Source: Mycocentrospora acerina
Lineage: Eukaryota; Ascomycota; Dothideomycetes; Pleosporales
DNA length: 64,000 nt
Assembly (NCBI GenBank): GCA_022701365.1
Contig: JAKUHH010000040.1
Coordinates: forward strand, 1-64,000
Direction of reading: 5' to 3'
The position numbers and the translations under genes were made by a program. Shown here piece after piece: positions 44,394-54,414 of this stretch. The notes beneath the pieces were generated by a model. That model made no database searches. It had not been told where the DNA came from and saw only the letters and a list, made by a program, of their open reading frames with translations. Each line of letters starts with the position of its first letter. Positions within the stretch are counted from its first letter, which is position 1.

Positions 44394-44995
44394 GTTTGGT
44401 GGTGGTTGAGAGGAGGGATTGGGGTGGTTGTTTAGAGAAATTGGTTGATTATGTCGTATTTGGTGAAGGTTTGTTGTGTCTTGGAGATGGTGGTGGTGAC
44501 GATGATTGATGAAATAGTAGCGGTAAAGGGTGCGGCCCGACCGGTTGCGGTAGTGTAGCTTGAGTCAATGCGGTATTAATAAACTTTCCTGCGTTTCTAG
44601 TTGATTGCTTTCTGATTGGCAAGTTGGGGAGCGAATTAATCAATAAACCATGGAGCTGGATTGTGTTGTGTTGCATTGTGTTGTGTAGCTTGCAAAGACA
44701 TGAGGTCGAAATAATGAACATGCATGGACGGATGGTGCCAATGAACGAGCTCGTGCATAAGAAGACAACCCAAGGAATTCTATGCCTTCTACTTGAATTA
44801 GTTCGGCCTTGTTTAAACAAGACTGGGTATCACCGCTGTGCTCTGCCAGCGAGCTCTATCATACAGTGAGCATAATCCCCCAGGAGAAAAATAGATAAAA
44901 TACGCCGCACCCCCCCTGAACAAGACCTTCCTTCACCAGCGCTTTTGACCAAACCCCCTTAATGTCCCATGCATCTCAAAGTAACAATGTGCATC
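44394..44995. other. Intergenic
   Basis: Promoter of the acyltransferase and 3' region of TFG2. A TTGTGTTG repeat lies near 44663-44690. No gene seen. Confidence 0.5.
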
Positions 44996-46030
44996 CTAAA
45001 CAACGTCTTCCATTTCCTCCTCGGCGTCCGACTCTCCCTCGGGCGCCGCCTCCTGCTGCTGGCCGCTAATGTCACGGTTTGTGTTGAACATTGGCAAACG
45101 CTGCCAATTACTAGCAAATGGTCCAGATCGAATAAGCTGGGCAATATCGCCAAGAACCTCCTTGAGAAATGCCTCTGGCTGGTTCGTCTGCTTCTTGAGC
45201 GCCTTCATCGGCCAGTACTGGTACTGGTCGAAGCAGGCATGCAGCAAATCGGTAAGCTCCTCCCTAGAAACACGTGCAGCCTTGTTGAGCTGCGACTTCT
45301 TCTTGGTAGACGACCTTCCGAATCCATCAAACATGTGTTGGAGTTTGTTGTAGTCGGTGGTCTCGAGTGTGTCGGTGATGTTGGTGCGCGTGTGCGAGCC
45401 CTGGATGGCCTGTTTGATGCGCTGGGCGCTAAAGTCCTTGTACTCCTTGGTGTCGAGCGGGTTCGCATTGTACTGGCGTGTCGCGTGGCCAATGAGTGCC
45501 GTCTGCTTGGGAATCGCCTTCCTGTACCTCCCTCGCTTCTGCACACGTGCCTTGGGGTCCTGAGGCCCGCCAGAGTTCCCTGACGCGCCGTTCCTGTTGA
45601 ATGAGCCGTGGCCGTTGGGCCTGTAGCCCGGCAGGTCTTTTTCTGTAAAGACATATGTGTTTCCTAGCACTGTTTCTGTAGCCTGCGCGGGATCTAGCTG
45701 GAAGGCAGTCGGCAGGTTTGCTTTTGCTCGCCATTGGTCGTTGAAGAAGAGGCGCATCGGTTTCGTCTTGTCGATCCCGCTGGTAGTCGCAAATGCAAGA
45801 ACCTCGCCAATCTGGATGGGGTCGTTGTCGCTGCCGCCAGAGAGGTCCTCCCATTTAGAGACGGCGTCGTAGAGCCAGTCTGGGATGCGCGACAGCCAAA
45901 CGTCCTTGTCCTCTGTCTGTGGAAGGGCAAGCTCGCCCGTGTCCTCGTAGAACTCGTCGTCCATGTACCCACTGCCGGAAGGCGTGACGCCTTCCATCTT
46001 CACATCGGGGTCTGCCTTGATGCCGTTCAT
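44996..46030 (-). CDS. TFG2: Transcription initiation factor TFIIF subunit beta
   Basis: A single exon of 344 residues for the RAP30/Tfg2 subunit of TFIIF, which binds RNA polymerase II in the nucleus. After an acidic leader (MDDEFYEDTGEL), the dimerisation domain opens with DVWLSRIPDWLYDAVSKW, followed by IGEVLAFA. The linker has TALIGHATRQYNANPLD. The winged-helix DNA-binding domain is RVSREELTDLLHACFDQYQY, WPMKALKKQTNQPEAFLKEV and LGDIAQLIRSGPFASNWQRLP near residues 255-315. The acidic C-terminus (GESDAEEEMEDVV) is typical. Length is shorter than the yeast protein (400) but near other filamentous fungi. Divergent from COP9 subunit 4. Confidence 0.95.
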   Translation of the reverse strand: MNGIKADPDVKMEGVTPSGSGYMDDEFYEDTGELALPQTEDKDVWLSRIPDWLYDAVSKWEDLSGGSDNDPIQIGEVLAFATTSGIDKTKPMRLFFNDQWRAKANLPTAFQLDPAQATETVLGNTYVFTEKDLPGYRPNGHGSFNRNGASGNSGGPQDPKARVQKRGRYRKAIPKQTALIGHATRQYNANPLDTKEYKDFSAQRIKQAIQGSHTRTNITDTLETTDYNKLQHMFDGFGRSSTKKKSQLNKAARVSREELTDLLHACFDQYQYWPMKALKKQTNQPEAFLKEVLGDIAQLIRSGPFASNWQRLPMFNTNRDISGQQQEAAPEGESDAEEEMEDVV

Positions 46031-46558
46031 GATGGCGGCGTGAGTAGTGCTGGGTTGCGCGAGGTAGGTGCAGGCTCGGGGGTGTCAACGCGCTTTGCGG
46101 CCGCGGCGGGTGCGCAGTGCAGGTGCTGTATTGTTAGAGAGTGTAAGTGCAGGAGGAATAGCCAAGCGAGCGTAGTTGAGGAGTAGGCACAGAGTCGGAG
46201 CACGGGTGCGGTGGGCCTTGTGCAGGTAATCAGCAGCCAAAGACGTGAATGATGAAAGGCAGTCATGGCGCGCTCCAGAGTCTAGCGCGAACCCCGTCCG
46301 TTATCGATAGACGGGGTGACCATGTAAGCTATGGCTATGGCTGCGGCTCCATTCACCCCACATGCTTGCTGCCTTGTCTCGACCTCCACGCCACGCCCGC
46401 CTTGTCCAGCCATCTTTCTCTGCCGAGCGAGACTCTGCAACACTCCAGGAGCCGATTGGCACATCTAGCAATCAGGTCCAGCCTTGAGGTCCGCCACCTC
46501 GAAAGCTCCTGGCACGCCGCATTTACCAGTACAACTGCACTCGTCCATCGTGTCCACC
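46031..46558. other. Divergent promoter TFG2 / CSN4
   Basis: 528 bp shared by two head-to-head genes. A 25-codon in-frame extension of CSN4 is present from 46484 but begins without family similarity. No further gene. Confidence 0.5.
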
Positions 46559-47812
46559 ATGGCTTCCCCTACCGTGACTTCTGCTTTGCAGGAGATTGAG
46601 AATGTTGCGGTTGGCGACAAGCCAACTCGATACACACTGCTCCTCCAGGAAGTCATCGCATCCTCAGGCAACCTCGCCGCCGACCTAAATGCCTATGCAC
46701 GCGCCCTCCTCGACGACTCGCTCGGAATAGTCGTGCTGCGCCCACTACTGGCTGCCTTTGTGGATGCATTCCAGACTGTCAAGGATGCAGATGTCAAGAT
46801 CGACGTGGGCGAGGCAGTCGTCTCACTGCTGCAGTCAAAGGGCGCCGGCCAGTACGAAGAGCAGGACACACAGATCAAGAACGCACTGGCCGACGCCTAC
46901 GAGGAGAATGAGGACTGGAGAAAGTCTGCACAGACGCTTGCAACCATCAATCTGGAGTCTACGCAAAAGTCTTTGTCCCCCGATGAAAAGGCAAAGGTGT
47001 GGATCCGGATTGTGAGGTGCTATTTGGAGGAAGAAGATCCGACCAGCGCCTTCTCGCACCTGAACAAGATCAAGAACGTCATCCACAACGTGCAGGACAA
47101 GCAGACACGGCTGATGTTCCAGCTCAGTCAAGCTCGTATTTACGACTCGCAACGCGCCTTCCTCGACGCTGCACAGGCGTATCACCTGTTGAGTAACGAG
47201 GCCAGTCTTGAAGAGGGGGAGCGCGAGAAGGCTCTCGGGGCAGCCATAATATGTGCAGTCCTCGCACCAGCTGGTCCTCAACGAGGAAGGATGTTGGCCA
47301 GGCTGTACAAGGATGACCGAGCAAACCGAGTGGAGCATTTCTCTATCCTGGAGAAGATGTTTTTGGACCGCCTTCTTTCGCCAGCAGAGATCAAGGCCTT
47401 TGCCGCTAAGCTGGAGCCACACCACCTTGCGAGGACATCAGACGGGTCGACGGTGCTCGATAAAGCCGTGCTAGAACACAACCTGCTCGGTGCATCCAAG
47501 CTCTACAACAATATCGGATTCGATCAACTAGGCGAGTTGCTGGGCATTGACGCGGAAAAGGCAGAGGACTATGCGGCCAAGATGTTGGAGCAAGGGCGGT
47601 TGGCAGGCTACATTGACCAGATCGACCGGCTGATCTTTTTCGAAGGTGAAGCCAGCGGACAGAGAAAGACTGGTCACGCAGAGCGGGTGGTTGGCAAGGA
47701 GCTGAGGAAGTGGGACATGAATGTTCAGGGTCTGGCAGAAGAGGTGGAGAAGGTGACGACAATGATCCAGAACCAGTACCCCGAGTTCTACGCGTCGCAG
47801 GCGGTGCACTGA
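46559..47812 (+). CDS. csnD: COP9 signalosome complex subunit 4
   Basis: An intronless gene of 417 residues starting at the CACCATGGC context (46559). CSN4 is a PCI-domain subunit of the COP9 signalosome, which removes Nedd8 from cullins; in filamentous fungi it controls development and light responses. Visible marks include TPR-like helices with NALADAYEENEDWRKSAQTL and IRIVRCYLEEEDPTSAFSHL, followed by the PCI domain at about residues 270-400. The PCI contains HNLLGASKLYNNIGFDQLG, LLGIDAEKAEDYAAKMLEQG and IDQIDRLIFFEGE. Length matches family members closely. The gene symbol follows Aspergillus usage. It converges on the bL21m gene. Confidence 0.94.
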   Translation: MASPTVTSALQEIENVAVGDKPTRYTLLLQEVIASSGNLAADLNAYARALLDDSLGIVVLRPLLAAFVDAFQTVKDADVKIDVGEAVVSLLQSKGAGQYEEQDTQIKNALADAYEENEDWRKSAQTLATINLESTQKSLSPDEKAKVWIRIVRCYLEEEDPTSAFSHLNKIKNVIHNVQDKQTRLMFQLSQARIYDSQRAFLDAAQAYHLLSNEASLEEGEREKALGAAIICAVLAPAGPQRGRMLARLYKDDRANRVEHFSILEKMFLDRLLSPAEIKAFAAKLEPHHLARTSDGSTVLDKAVLEHNLLGASKLYNNIGFDQLGELLGIDAEKAEDYAAKMLEQGRLAGYIDQIDRLIFFEGEASGQRKTGHAERVVGKELRKWDMNVQGLAEEVEKVTTMIQNQYPEFYASQAVH

Positions 47813-48293
47813 GAGGTGGTTCTGGACAACAAGAGCAAGAACAACAACAACAACAACAACAACATCCATCTATTCAACTCTCGGCATTTTCGTGCGCTCA
47901 AAGAATGATGCTCCGACACGCCACGCTGTGCTGGTAGGGGCCCAGACGGCGATTGAGCAGTGTCTCTGCACGTGGGATGTATAAAGAGAGTCAGGCAGAG
48001 ATTCTGGCTTGTGCACGCTCACAGCAAGTCATGTGTATCATACGATGACGAAGACACGAAATGAACCCCCTCAAAAAAAATAACCTGATGCCCAGTTTGC
48101 TCCGATTTGTGGTGTACACAATGCCATGTCCCTGCCTGATGTGCCCGTGATATCTACACATATAATACACCCATTGCATTTCGTCATCTCATACCCGATA
48201 TTCTTCTCATGATATGTTATTCTCCCTTTAATTTTCCCTCACACCTCCCCTTCCCCTCTTCCTCTTCCTCTTCTTTTTCTTCTTTGTCTCCTT
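47813..48293. other. Convergent intergenic with (CAA)n
   Basis: 3' regions of CSN4 and the bL21m gene. It has a (CAA)n run at 47840-47864 and CTT-rich sequence at 48250-48290. No gene seen. Confidence 0.6.
47840..47864. repeat. (CAA)n microsatellite
   Basis: About eight CAA units in the CSN4 3' region. Confidence 0.9.
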
Positions 48294-49019
48294 CTACTGC
48301 TGCCCCTCCCCTACAATCGCCTCGTATTCCTCCAGCCCTTTAATCTCCAAGTCGCTGATCTTCAGCACCGTGTACCGCATCTTGCTGTACACATGCTTGA
48401 CGTGTCTCTGTCTGCGCTTCGTCTTCTCCTCGACGCGCAACGGCTCCGTCTCGATGCCGACAACCCTCGCCCTGCAGGTGAACAGGCGCTCGTCGAGGTA
48501 GAAGACCTGCTTCCCGTGGTCGGCGTTCCCCTTGATGGTCTCAGGCGCCTTGAGCGTGTAGTCCCTGCTGCCAATGTGTGTGGCGCGGTTCAGGCGCAGG
48601 ACGTCGCCGGGCTTGACGTGGGGCATGAGGAAGGGCAGGCGCAGGGTGTCGCCTGCGGTGAGGAGGTACGGGCGCCCGTGGATGTGTGCGGTGATGTAGT
48701 GCGCCGACTGCGTGTGCAGGAGGGGGAGCAGATGGCGGATGGAGGGGGTGATGTGCTCGGTTACAATGTCGGAGCGGGCGTGTGGGGAGCTGGGTGCCGA
48801 GGGGGAGGGTGCGCTGGCCGACAGTTTTGGCGGCGAGTCGAGGCGTGCTTTTGCTTCCGAGGGGATGCGTTGCCCGGAGCGGAGGAGCGGTTCGGGGATA
48901 TTGCCCGTGTCGAGGGTGTGGGAGACGGTTGTGGTGGTTGTGACGGTTGCGCGGAGGGAGGGGAATGCCGGGCGCGAGTCGAGCAGGACTTGGCGGGCGG
49001 TGCGGGCGAGGAAGGCCAT
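48294..49019 (-). CDS. MRPL49: Mitochondrial large-subunit ribosomal protein bL21m
   Basis: 241 residues from Met 49019 (MAFLARTARQVLLDSRPAF), a basic, acid-free presequence for mitochondrial import. Residues 35-100 form a low-complexity linker. The bL21 fold spans about residues 105-235: SAHYITAHIHGRPYLLTAGD, LRLPFLMPHVKPGDVLRLNR, then GSRDYTLKAP. The basic loop KTKRRQRHVKHVYSKMRYTV is the RNA-binding signature of L21, followed by VLKISDLEI. The frame stays open about 1 kb upstream, but that stretch overlaps the NSA2 gene on the other strand and reads as antisense. Divergent from NSA2 with 214 bp between starts. Confidence 0.92.
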   Translation of the reverse strand: MAFLARTARQVLLDSRPAFPSLRATVTTTTTVSHTLDTGNIPEPLLRSGQRIPSEAKARLDSPPKLSASAPSPSAPSSPHARSDIVTEHITPSIRHLLPLLHTQSAHYITAHIHGRPYLLTAGDTLRLPFLMPHVKPGDVLRLNRATHIGSRDYTLKAPETIKGNADHGKQVFYLDERLFTCRARVVGIETEPLRVEEKTKRRQRHVKHVYSKMRYTVLKISDLEIKGLEEYEAIVGEGQQ

Positions 49020-49233
49020 GGTGGTGGTGGCCTTTGGGGGCTCGCAATGGCGGGACTTGTGCGTTGGGGCGTCTGGCTGGAGGTGGATTTCTTGCGGAGA
49101 TGGACTTGGCTTAGTCAGGCTGGCTAGGTGCAGGGCTTGGCACTTTGAACTTTTAGATGGGGCAGAAGTTCGCAACTTCGCAACTTCGCCGCTACTCACT
49201 CGACACTGCACCCCCGAATCCACACGAGCAGCC
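49020..49233. promoter_or_regulatory. Bidirectional promoter bL21m / NSA2 with direct repeats
   Basis: Only 214 bp separate the two start codons. Near 49168-49188 there is a direct repeat of TTCGCAAC (AAGTTCGCAACTTCGCAACT). One short control region therefore serves a mitochondrial ribosomal protein and a cytosolic ribosome assembly factor. Confidence 0.5.
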
Positions 49234-50152
49234 ATGCCCCAGAACGAGTACATTGAGCGCTGGACGAAGCAGTACGTCCGCCACACATGCAATTCCCTTG
49301 GAATTGTCCTTGATTCTGCCGGCAGCCAGCTAACCCCACCCGCAGGCACGGCAAGCGCTTCGATCACGATGAACGCAAGCGCAAGCGCATAGCGCGTGAA
49401 GGCCACGATGGCTCCAAGAAGGCGCAGAACTACCGCGGTCTCCGCGCGAAGCTGTACGCCGAGAAGCGCCGCAAGGAGAAGATCCAGATGAAGAAGACGA
49501 TCCGCGCGCACGAGGAACGCAACCTCAAGACGTCGGAGCCCGCCGAGCCCGCCACCGAGGCCCTGCCCCAGTACCTGCTCGACCGCTCCAACGAGAAGAA
49601 CGCAAAGGCCCTTTCCTCGGCCATTAAGCAGAAGCGTAATGAAAAGGCCGCCAGGTTTTCCGTTCCTCTGCCAAAGGTCAAGGGTATCTCCGAGGAGGAG
49701 ATGTTCAGCGTCGTCAAGACGGGAAAGAAGACGCACAAGAAGAGCTGGAAGCGTATGATCACCAAGCCCACCTTTGTCGGTCCTGGATTCACGCGTAGGC
49801 CCGTCAAGTACGAGCGCTTCATCAGGCCCATGGGTCTGAGGTACAAGAAGGCCAACGTTACTCACCCAGAGTTGAGCGTTACCGTTCAGCTGCCCATTAT
49901 CTCTGTGAAGAAGAACCCCCAGAACCCGCTGTACACGCAGCTTGGTGTTTTGACAAAGGGAACCATCATCGAGGTCAACGTTTCCGAGCTGGGTCTTGTC
50001 ACTGCTGGTGGAAAGGTCGTGTGGGGTCGTTATGCTCGTACGTACATCTCTGTTCTGGTAGAAATCTCTGCACACATACTAATCATCTTTTCACAGAGGT
50101 CACAAACAACCCCGAGAACGACGGGTGCTTAAACGCTGTGCTGCTTGTTTAA
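49234..50152 (+). CDS. NSA2: 60S ribosome biogenesis protein NSA2
   Basis: Three exons, 49234-49271, 49346-50037 and 50097-50152, with introns of 74 and 59 bp, give 261 residues, exactly the usual Nsa2 length. The joins read WTKQHGKRFDH and GRYAQVTNNPEN. Nsa2 is an eS8-like nuclear factor needed for late pre-60S processing (27SB pre-rRNA). The protein starts MPQNEYIERWTKQHGKRFDH, has a very basic helix (RKRKRIAREGHDGSKKAQNY), KTGKKTHKKSWKRM and FVGPGFTRRPVKYERFIRPM. It ends PENDGCLNAVLLV as in all homologues. Near-invariant conservation makes the start and both splice sites secure. Confidence 0.97.
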
Positions 50153-50523
50153 GACACCAATTGGAGGGAACAGAGTATTGCATCTCACGGCGTTGTTAGG
50201 GATTGACGTTTCCAAGGCGTTTTTTTGGGCGACGACGAGAAAAGAATCCACGTTAGGATTGGGCTGGGGCTTTACGAGGCACAAAAAACGCTGATGAAGT
50301 AAACCCTCGTGGAATTCGTCAACAAGGAGGGAATATCTGGTCCTGGGGAAAAATCAAAAAAGACTAAATAGATTATGCTATGATAAGATACCATACTACA
50401 CCATAAATCAAGTATTACCACCACTTCCAATTATTATTACTACTGCTCACCGCCGTCGTATCTACCTTGTCTATCCATACACCTTCTACATCCTTTTCCT
50501 CCCTTTCTTTCTTTCCTTTCTCC
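50153..50523. other. Convergent intergenic
   Basis: 3' regions of NSA2 and the WG-repeat protein gene. Low complexity T/C sequence; no gene. Confidence 0.5.
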
Positions 50524-53485
50524 TCACCCTCCACCACCACCACCTCTCCTCTGCCCCTCCACCCACCTCTCCGTCCACCCCCTCGCCACACTCCCCATCT
50601 CCCTAATACTACTACTACTACTACCACCACCATCCCCCCCAAACATCCCCCGTATAGCCTCCCCATCGCGGTACTTGAACCTAAACACTGCGTACTAGCC
50701 ACCCCACCAAATCAGCAGTGTGCTTGGACATTCGAATGCATGAGGTTAGATTAGATGGGAACTTACCGGCTTATCCAGCCCGTCCAAGTAGTCTGGTCGG
50801 TTGACTAGGTGGCCGTAGGAGATGCCTTTTCCGGCGAGGACTTGGTGGAGGGGTTTCTTGGTGGAGGTAGTGGTGGTGGTCTGGAGAGTTGGTGTAGTGG
50901 TGTTGTGTTTGGAGAAGGGGGTTGTGCTCCAGTTATTATCATTGTTATTATTATCTTTGTTATCTTTGTTGTTGCAGTTCTTGGTGGACCAGCTGGTGGT
51001 GGGGTTCTCGGTGGAGGTGATCCATTTGTCGATTGAGTTCTTGGTGGGAGGATTCCAACTACTGGGTTCCTTGCTGGTAGGGTTGGGGGGTTTGCTCCAG
51101 CCGTTGGCGTTTTTTTCATCATCATCATCTTTGTTCCAGTCTGTCGTCTTCTTGTCGGTGGAATCGCCCCATGAGTTTTTAGCAGCATCATTATGATTCA
51201 GTGTGGTCTTCGTAGCTTCTCCGTCTCCCCACGAGTTTTTACCAGCATCAGACTTCTTCTCTACTTCATTCCCCCACACATTTTTCTTGTAGCTTCCTTT
51301 TCCACTGCTTCCCCAAGATGAAGACCTCACCGACGTTTCTTTCGGAGATTTCTTCTCTCCTCCACTCCCCCATACCTTTTCCTTGTTGCTTTCTTTCCCG
51401 CCACTACCCCAAGACGAAGACCTGTCTGATGCTTCTTTTGCAGACTTCTTCACCTCGATATCCTCATTCTCAAGCCCCCACGACGAGGAACTCACTGATC
51501 GGTTCCCATCTTTCTCGTCTCCCTTGGCACTATTCACAAGCTCATCCAAGGTTGCACCATATGGAGCAGGAGGTATGTATGTAGTTGCCATGCTGTATTT
51601 CCGAGACCTCTCGGGAACTGCACAGCCCCAGCTCGGTGGAGGGGCGGTTGATATCACGGGCTCGGTGTGAATACTGGCTTTGTGCAAAGGGGCTTCTATT
51701 CGGTAGATGGAAGGTGGTGCGGAGTAGATGGTCGATGCGTTCATAGGCACTGCGAAAGGAGCGATGCTTGCAGCATTCCATACCGGGTCTTCGTGGGTGA
51801 AGTGAGAGTGTCTGCGGTTAGGTTCACTGTGGTGAGATGCTGCGTGGTGAGTCTTGTCGCTACGGTGAGACAATCCTGATCTCCTCGATCTGCTTTTTGA
51901 AGTCCTCAATTGGCTTCGGGAATGCTCTGGTCTGATAGTATCGTCTGAAGTATCTTGTGAAGCACTTGAACTCGACGTACGATCACCTTGAATCCAGCCT
52001 TTGTTATCTCCAGAAGAAAACCCCAGCTCGTCCCGCAATATGGAACTTCGTGGGCGAGAGAGTTTGGAGTATGAACGACGTGCATGAACGGTAGGTCCTT
52101 TAGATTTGCTTCCTCGGCTCATCGTTTTCTTGATGTCGGGTTCCTTGGGCGCCCAAGTTCCATCTGTGTCCCAGGAGTCGACATTATTATCCTCAGGCGA
52201 GGCCCATCCTTCAGCCTGTGATGAGGTGTCCCACACTGGATCCTCGTTCCAAGTAACCCGTGTTCCTGCCCTGCTTCGAGCGAAAGGCTGCTCCCAACCA
52301 CTTTGTGACTCTCCCCAAGTTTTATCACCGTCCTCATTAGCGTTGGGAGCATTGGACTCAGACGACCTGACTTGTGCTGGAGTACTAAATGGTGACATGG
52401 GCCATGCTCCAGGAAGGTGGCTCACAGTTTCAACGTCAGCTATCGTCTTATCTTGCTTAATAGGCTTCTCAGAGAGTATCTCACTGCGACGTGCTTCTTC
52501 GACGCCGCGCTTGACCGCTGTAGTCACAAGGTTGTCAAGCCACGCTGGGTCGACAACAGGGGCGATTGAAGGCGGCAAAATACTGGGTGTGTGATCTCTA
52601 TCTAACTCATCTCTGAGTATAGGTCCACTTCCGTATTGGACACCAGAGAAAGGTATGCCGTTCTTCGGTCGTGTTCCAGGACTGATGGGCTCAGAGTACT
52701 TTGATCGCGCGCGATGACGGCTAGATCGAGAAGATGGTGTAGGTGCCTCCCTACCAATACCATCACTACGTCGACTGCGTGCCGTCTTTGTTTCACGACT
52801 ATGAACTGTCTCAACGTAAGGCGGGCGATACCTTGAGGACGAGGATGGATCATGACTGCTTCGTCCGCTGAAAAAAGGCAATCGATCATCGTAAATGGAT
52901 CTTTTATCTGACTGCCCGTGTAAGCCGAAGTGAGGCTCAGACATGTCACCCGCGCCATCGAGATTCAAATTCGACACAGTCTTCGCGTTACGAATACCAG
53001 CGCAGCGGAGCACGATCACCTCTATACAACCCATATTGTCGAGAATGTTTGGCGAACACAAATCCGGTGCTTCACTGGTAGAAACTTCACAAGTCAGCAA
53101 CCTTGTAACATGCCATTTCAACCCTCTGCTCACCATTGAGTTTCTCAAACGTCCACTCCCGAGCAATCATCGACCCATCCTTCTGCCTCTCCTCCTTCTG
53201 CCTAACTCTGAAATCGACTAATGACCGACTGTCCTTGGGCTTCCGTAGCTTCAAGTCCTGTCTGTTACGGTTGCACTGATATATGCCATCTATAAACACG
53301 TACATTGCGATTCCAGGAGCTATGAATTTGTTGGAGCTGAGGTGAATAGAAAAGGAATGCGGCTTGCTTGGTACTGGGACGAATGTCTCCACGAACCCAT
53401 CACCATAGGTAGTGCCAAACTCTTGCAGTAGGGTTTGGCCTTCTGAGAGCTCGATCGAGCAAGTGAGGTCTTTGAGTGAGGGCAT
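50524..53485 (-). CDS. WG/GW-repeat, low-complexity protein with N-terminal beta domain (DUF7918-like)
   Basis: Three exons, 53485-53134, 53084-50767 and 50694-50524, with introns of 49 bp (branch CTGAC) and 72 bp, give about 946 residues. Residues 1-150 look like a folded beta-rich domain (SIELSEGQTLLQEFGTTYGD, FIAPGIAMYVFIDGIYQC) of the DUF7918-like type seen in fungi. A 700-residue disordered, charged region then holds at least nine WG and five GW dipeptides, several as SSSWG, KVWG or NSWGD in degenerate tandem units near 51490-50990. A conserved tail, GKGISYGHLVNRPDYLDGLD plus KPYAVFRFKYRD, spans the last splice junction and ends in a Gly run. No enzyme motifs. An Argonaute or scaffold role is inference only. 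Confidence 0.78.
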
Positions 53486-54414
53486 TGTGGGACGGGGTGA
53501 TGTTCAAGGACAGTGTTGCGTGTGCAGTGGTTGAAAAAGTCTCAGACGAAAGACGGGCTCTGTGAAGTGAGGGTAATCAGGTGCCAGCGTATTTGATGAG
53601 ATAACTAATTGTCATGGCGACCAACAATACTATTATGTGGCGAAAGAGTTTGAGTGAAGGGCGATATCGGACATGCTCGAGAGAGATTGTCCAAATTACT
53701 TTGGAAATCATTTCATTTCAACCAACAAAGCTTGCTTGCTGCGTGCGTTTATCTGGTGAATTAATTGTGTTCTAATGGCACTCTGAAGGCACTGTTCTTA
53801 GTGCCGCCTATCTCCTTGTTCACATATTTGATGTCGCTGCGATGTGATTCAATCATCGGGTAGCCATGCTGATCAAACAATTAGAATATCTGTTTGCACA
53901 GAATGTAAGACATAGACACAAATTCGAACTGCTGGTATATATGACTTAAATGTACAAACTGAATATCTGATGTGAATTCTGGATACTGTTGCGTTTGAGG
54001 AAGTGCTAAAGCAACAGCTGTGACGTGTCGTGCAAACGGGCAAGGAATTGGGGATCGAAACAGAAGAATATGACTCCATCTGGAGATTGAGTGAACAACC
54101 ATGGACGTGCAAGTCAAGTAAAAAAGGTCAAAGGGTGGAAAATGTATTTCCATGACTGCCATGTTTTGTCAAAATGCTACAGAAAATTTGAGGATAGCCT
54201 AACTGACAATGCCTAACAAAATATAAACAATGCAGACCTGCATAAAGAAAGTAAAAGAAGTCACGGTTAAACAATTACTCCAGAGACGTCGAGTACAATA
54301 TGGAGAAGTATCTGTGCTGCTCCTTCAACTTCTGCAACTTGGTACGATTGAGACGAACAAATATCAGTTTTCTTCTTGTCCGCACACGGGGTTCAACAGG
54401 TTCTGTTTGCAGTT
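53486..54414. other. Intergenic
   Basis: Promoter of the WG-repeat gene and 3' region of WSS1. AT-rich, short overlapping frames only; no gene recognised. Confidence 0.5.

Noticed and set aside
48393..49392. Long plus-strand open frames over the bL21m gene
   Set aside because: Antisense shadows of a recognisable ribosomal protein in GC-rich sequence.
49020..50075. An upstream continuation of the bL21m reading frame
   Set aside because: It runs antisense through NSA2; the import presequence and Met at 49019 give the normal protein length.
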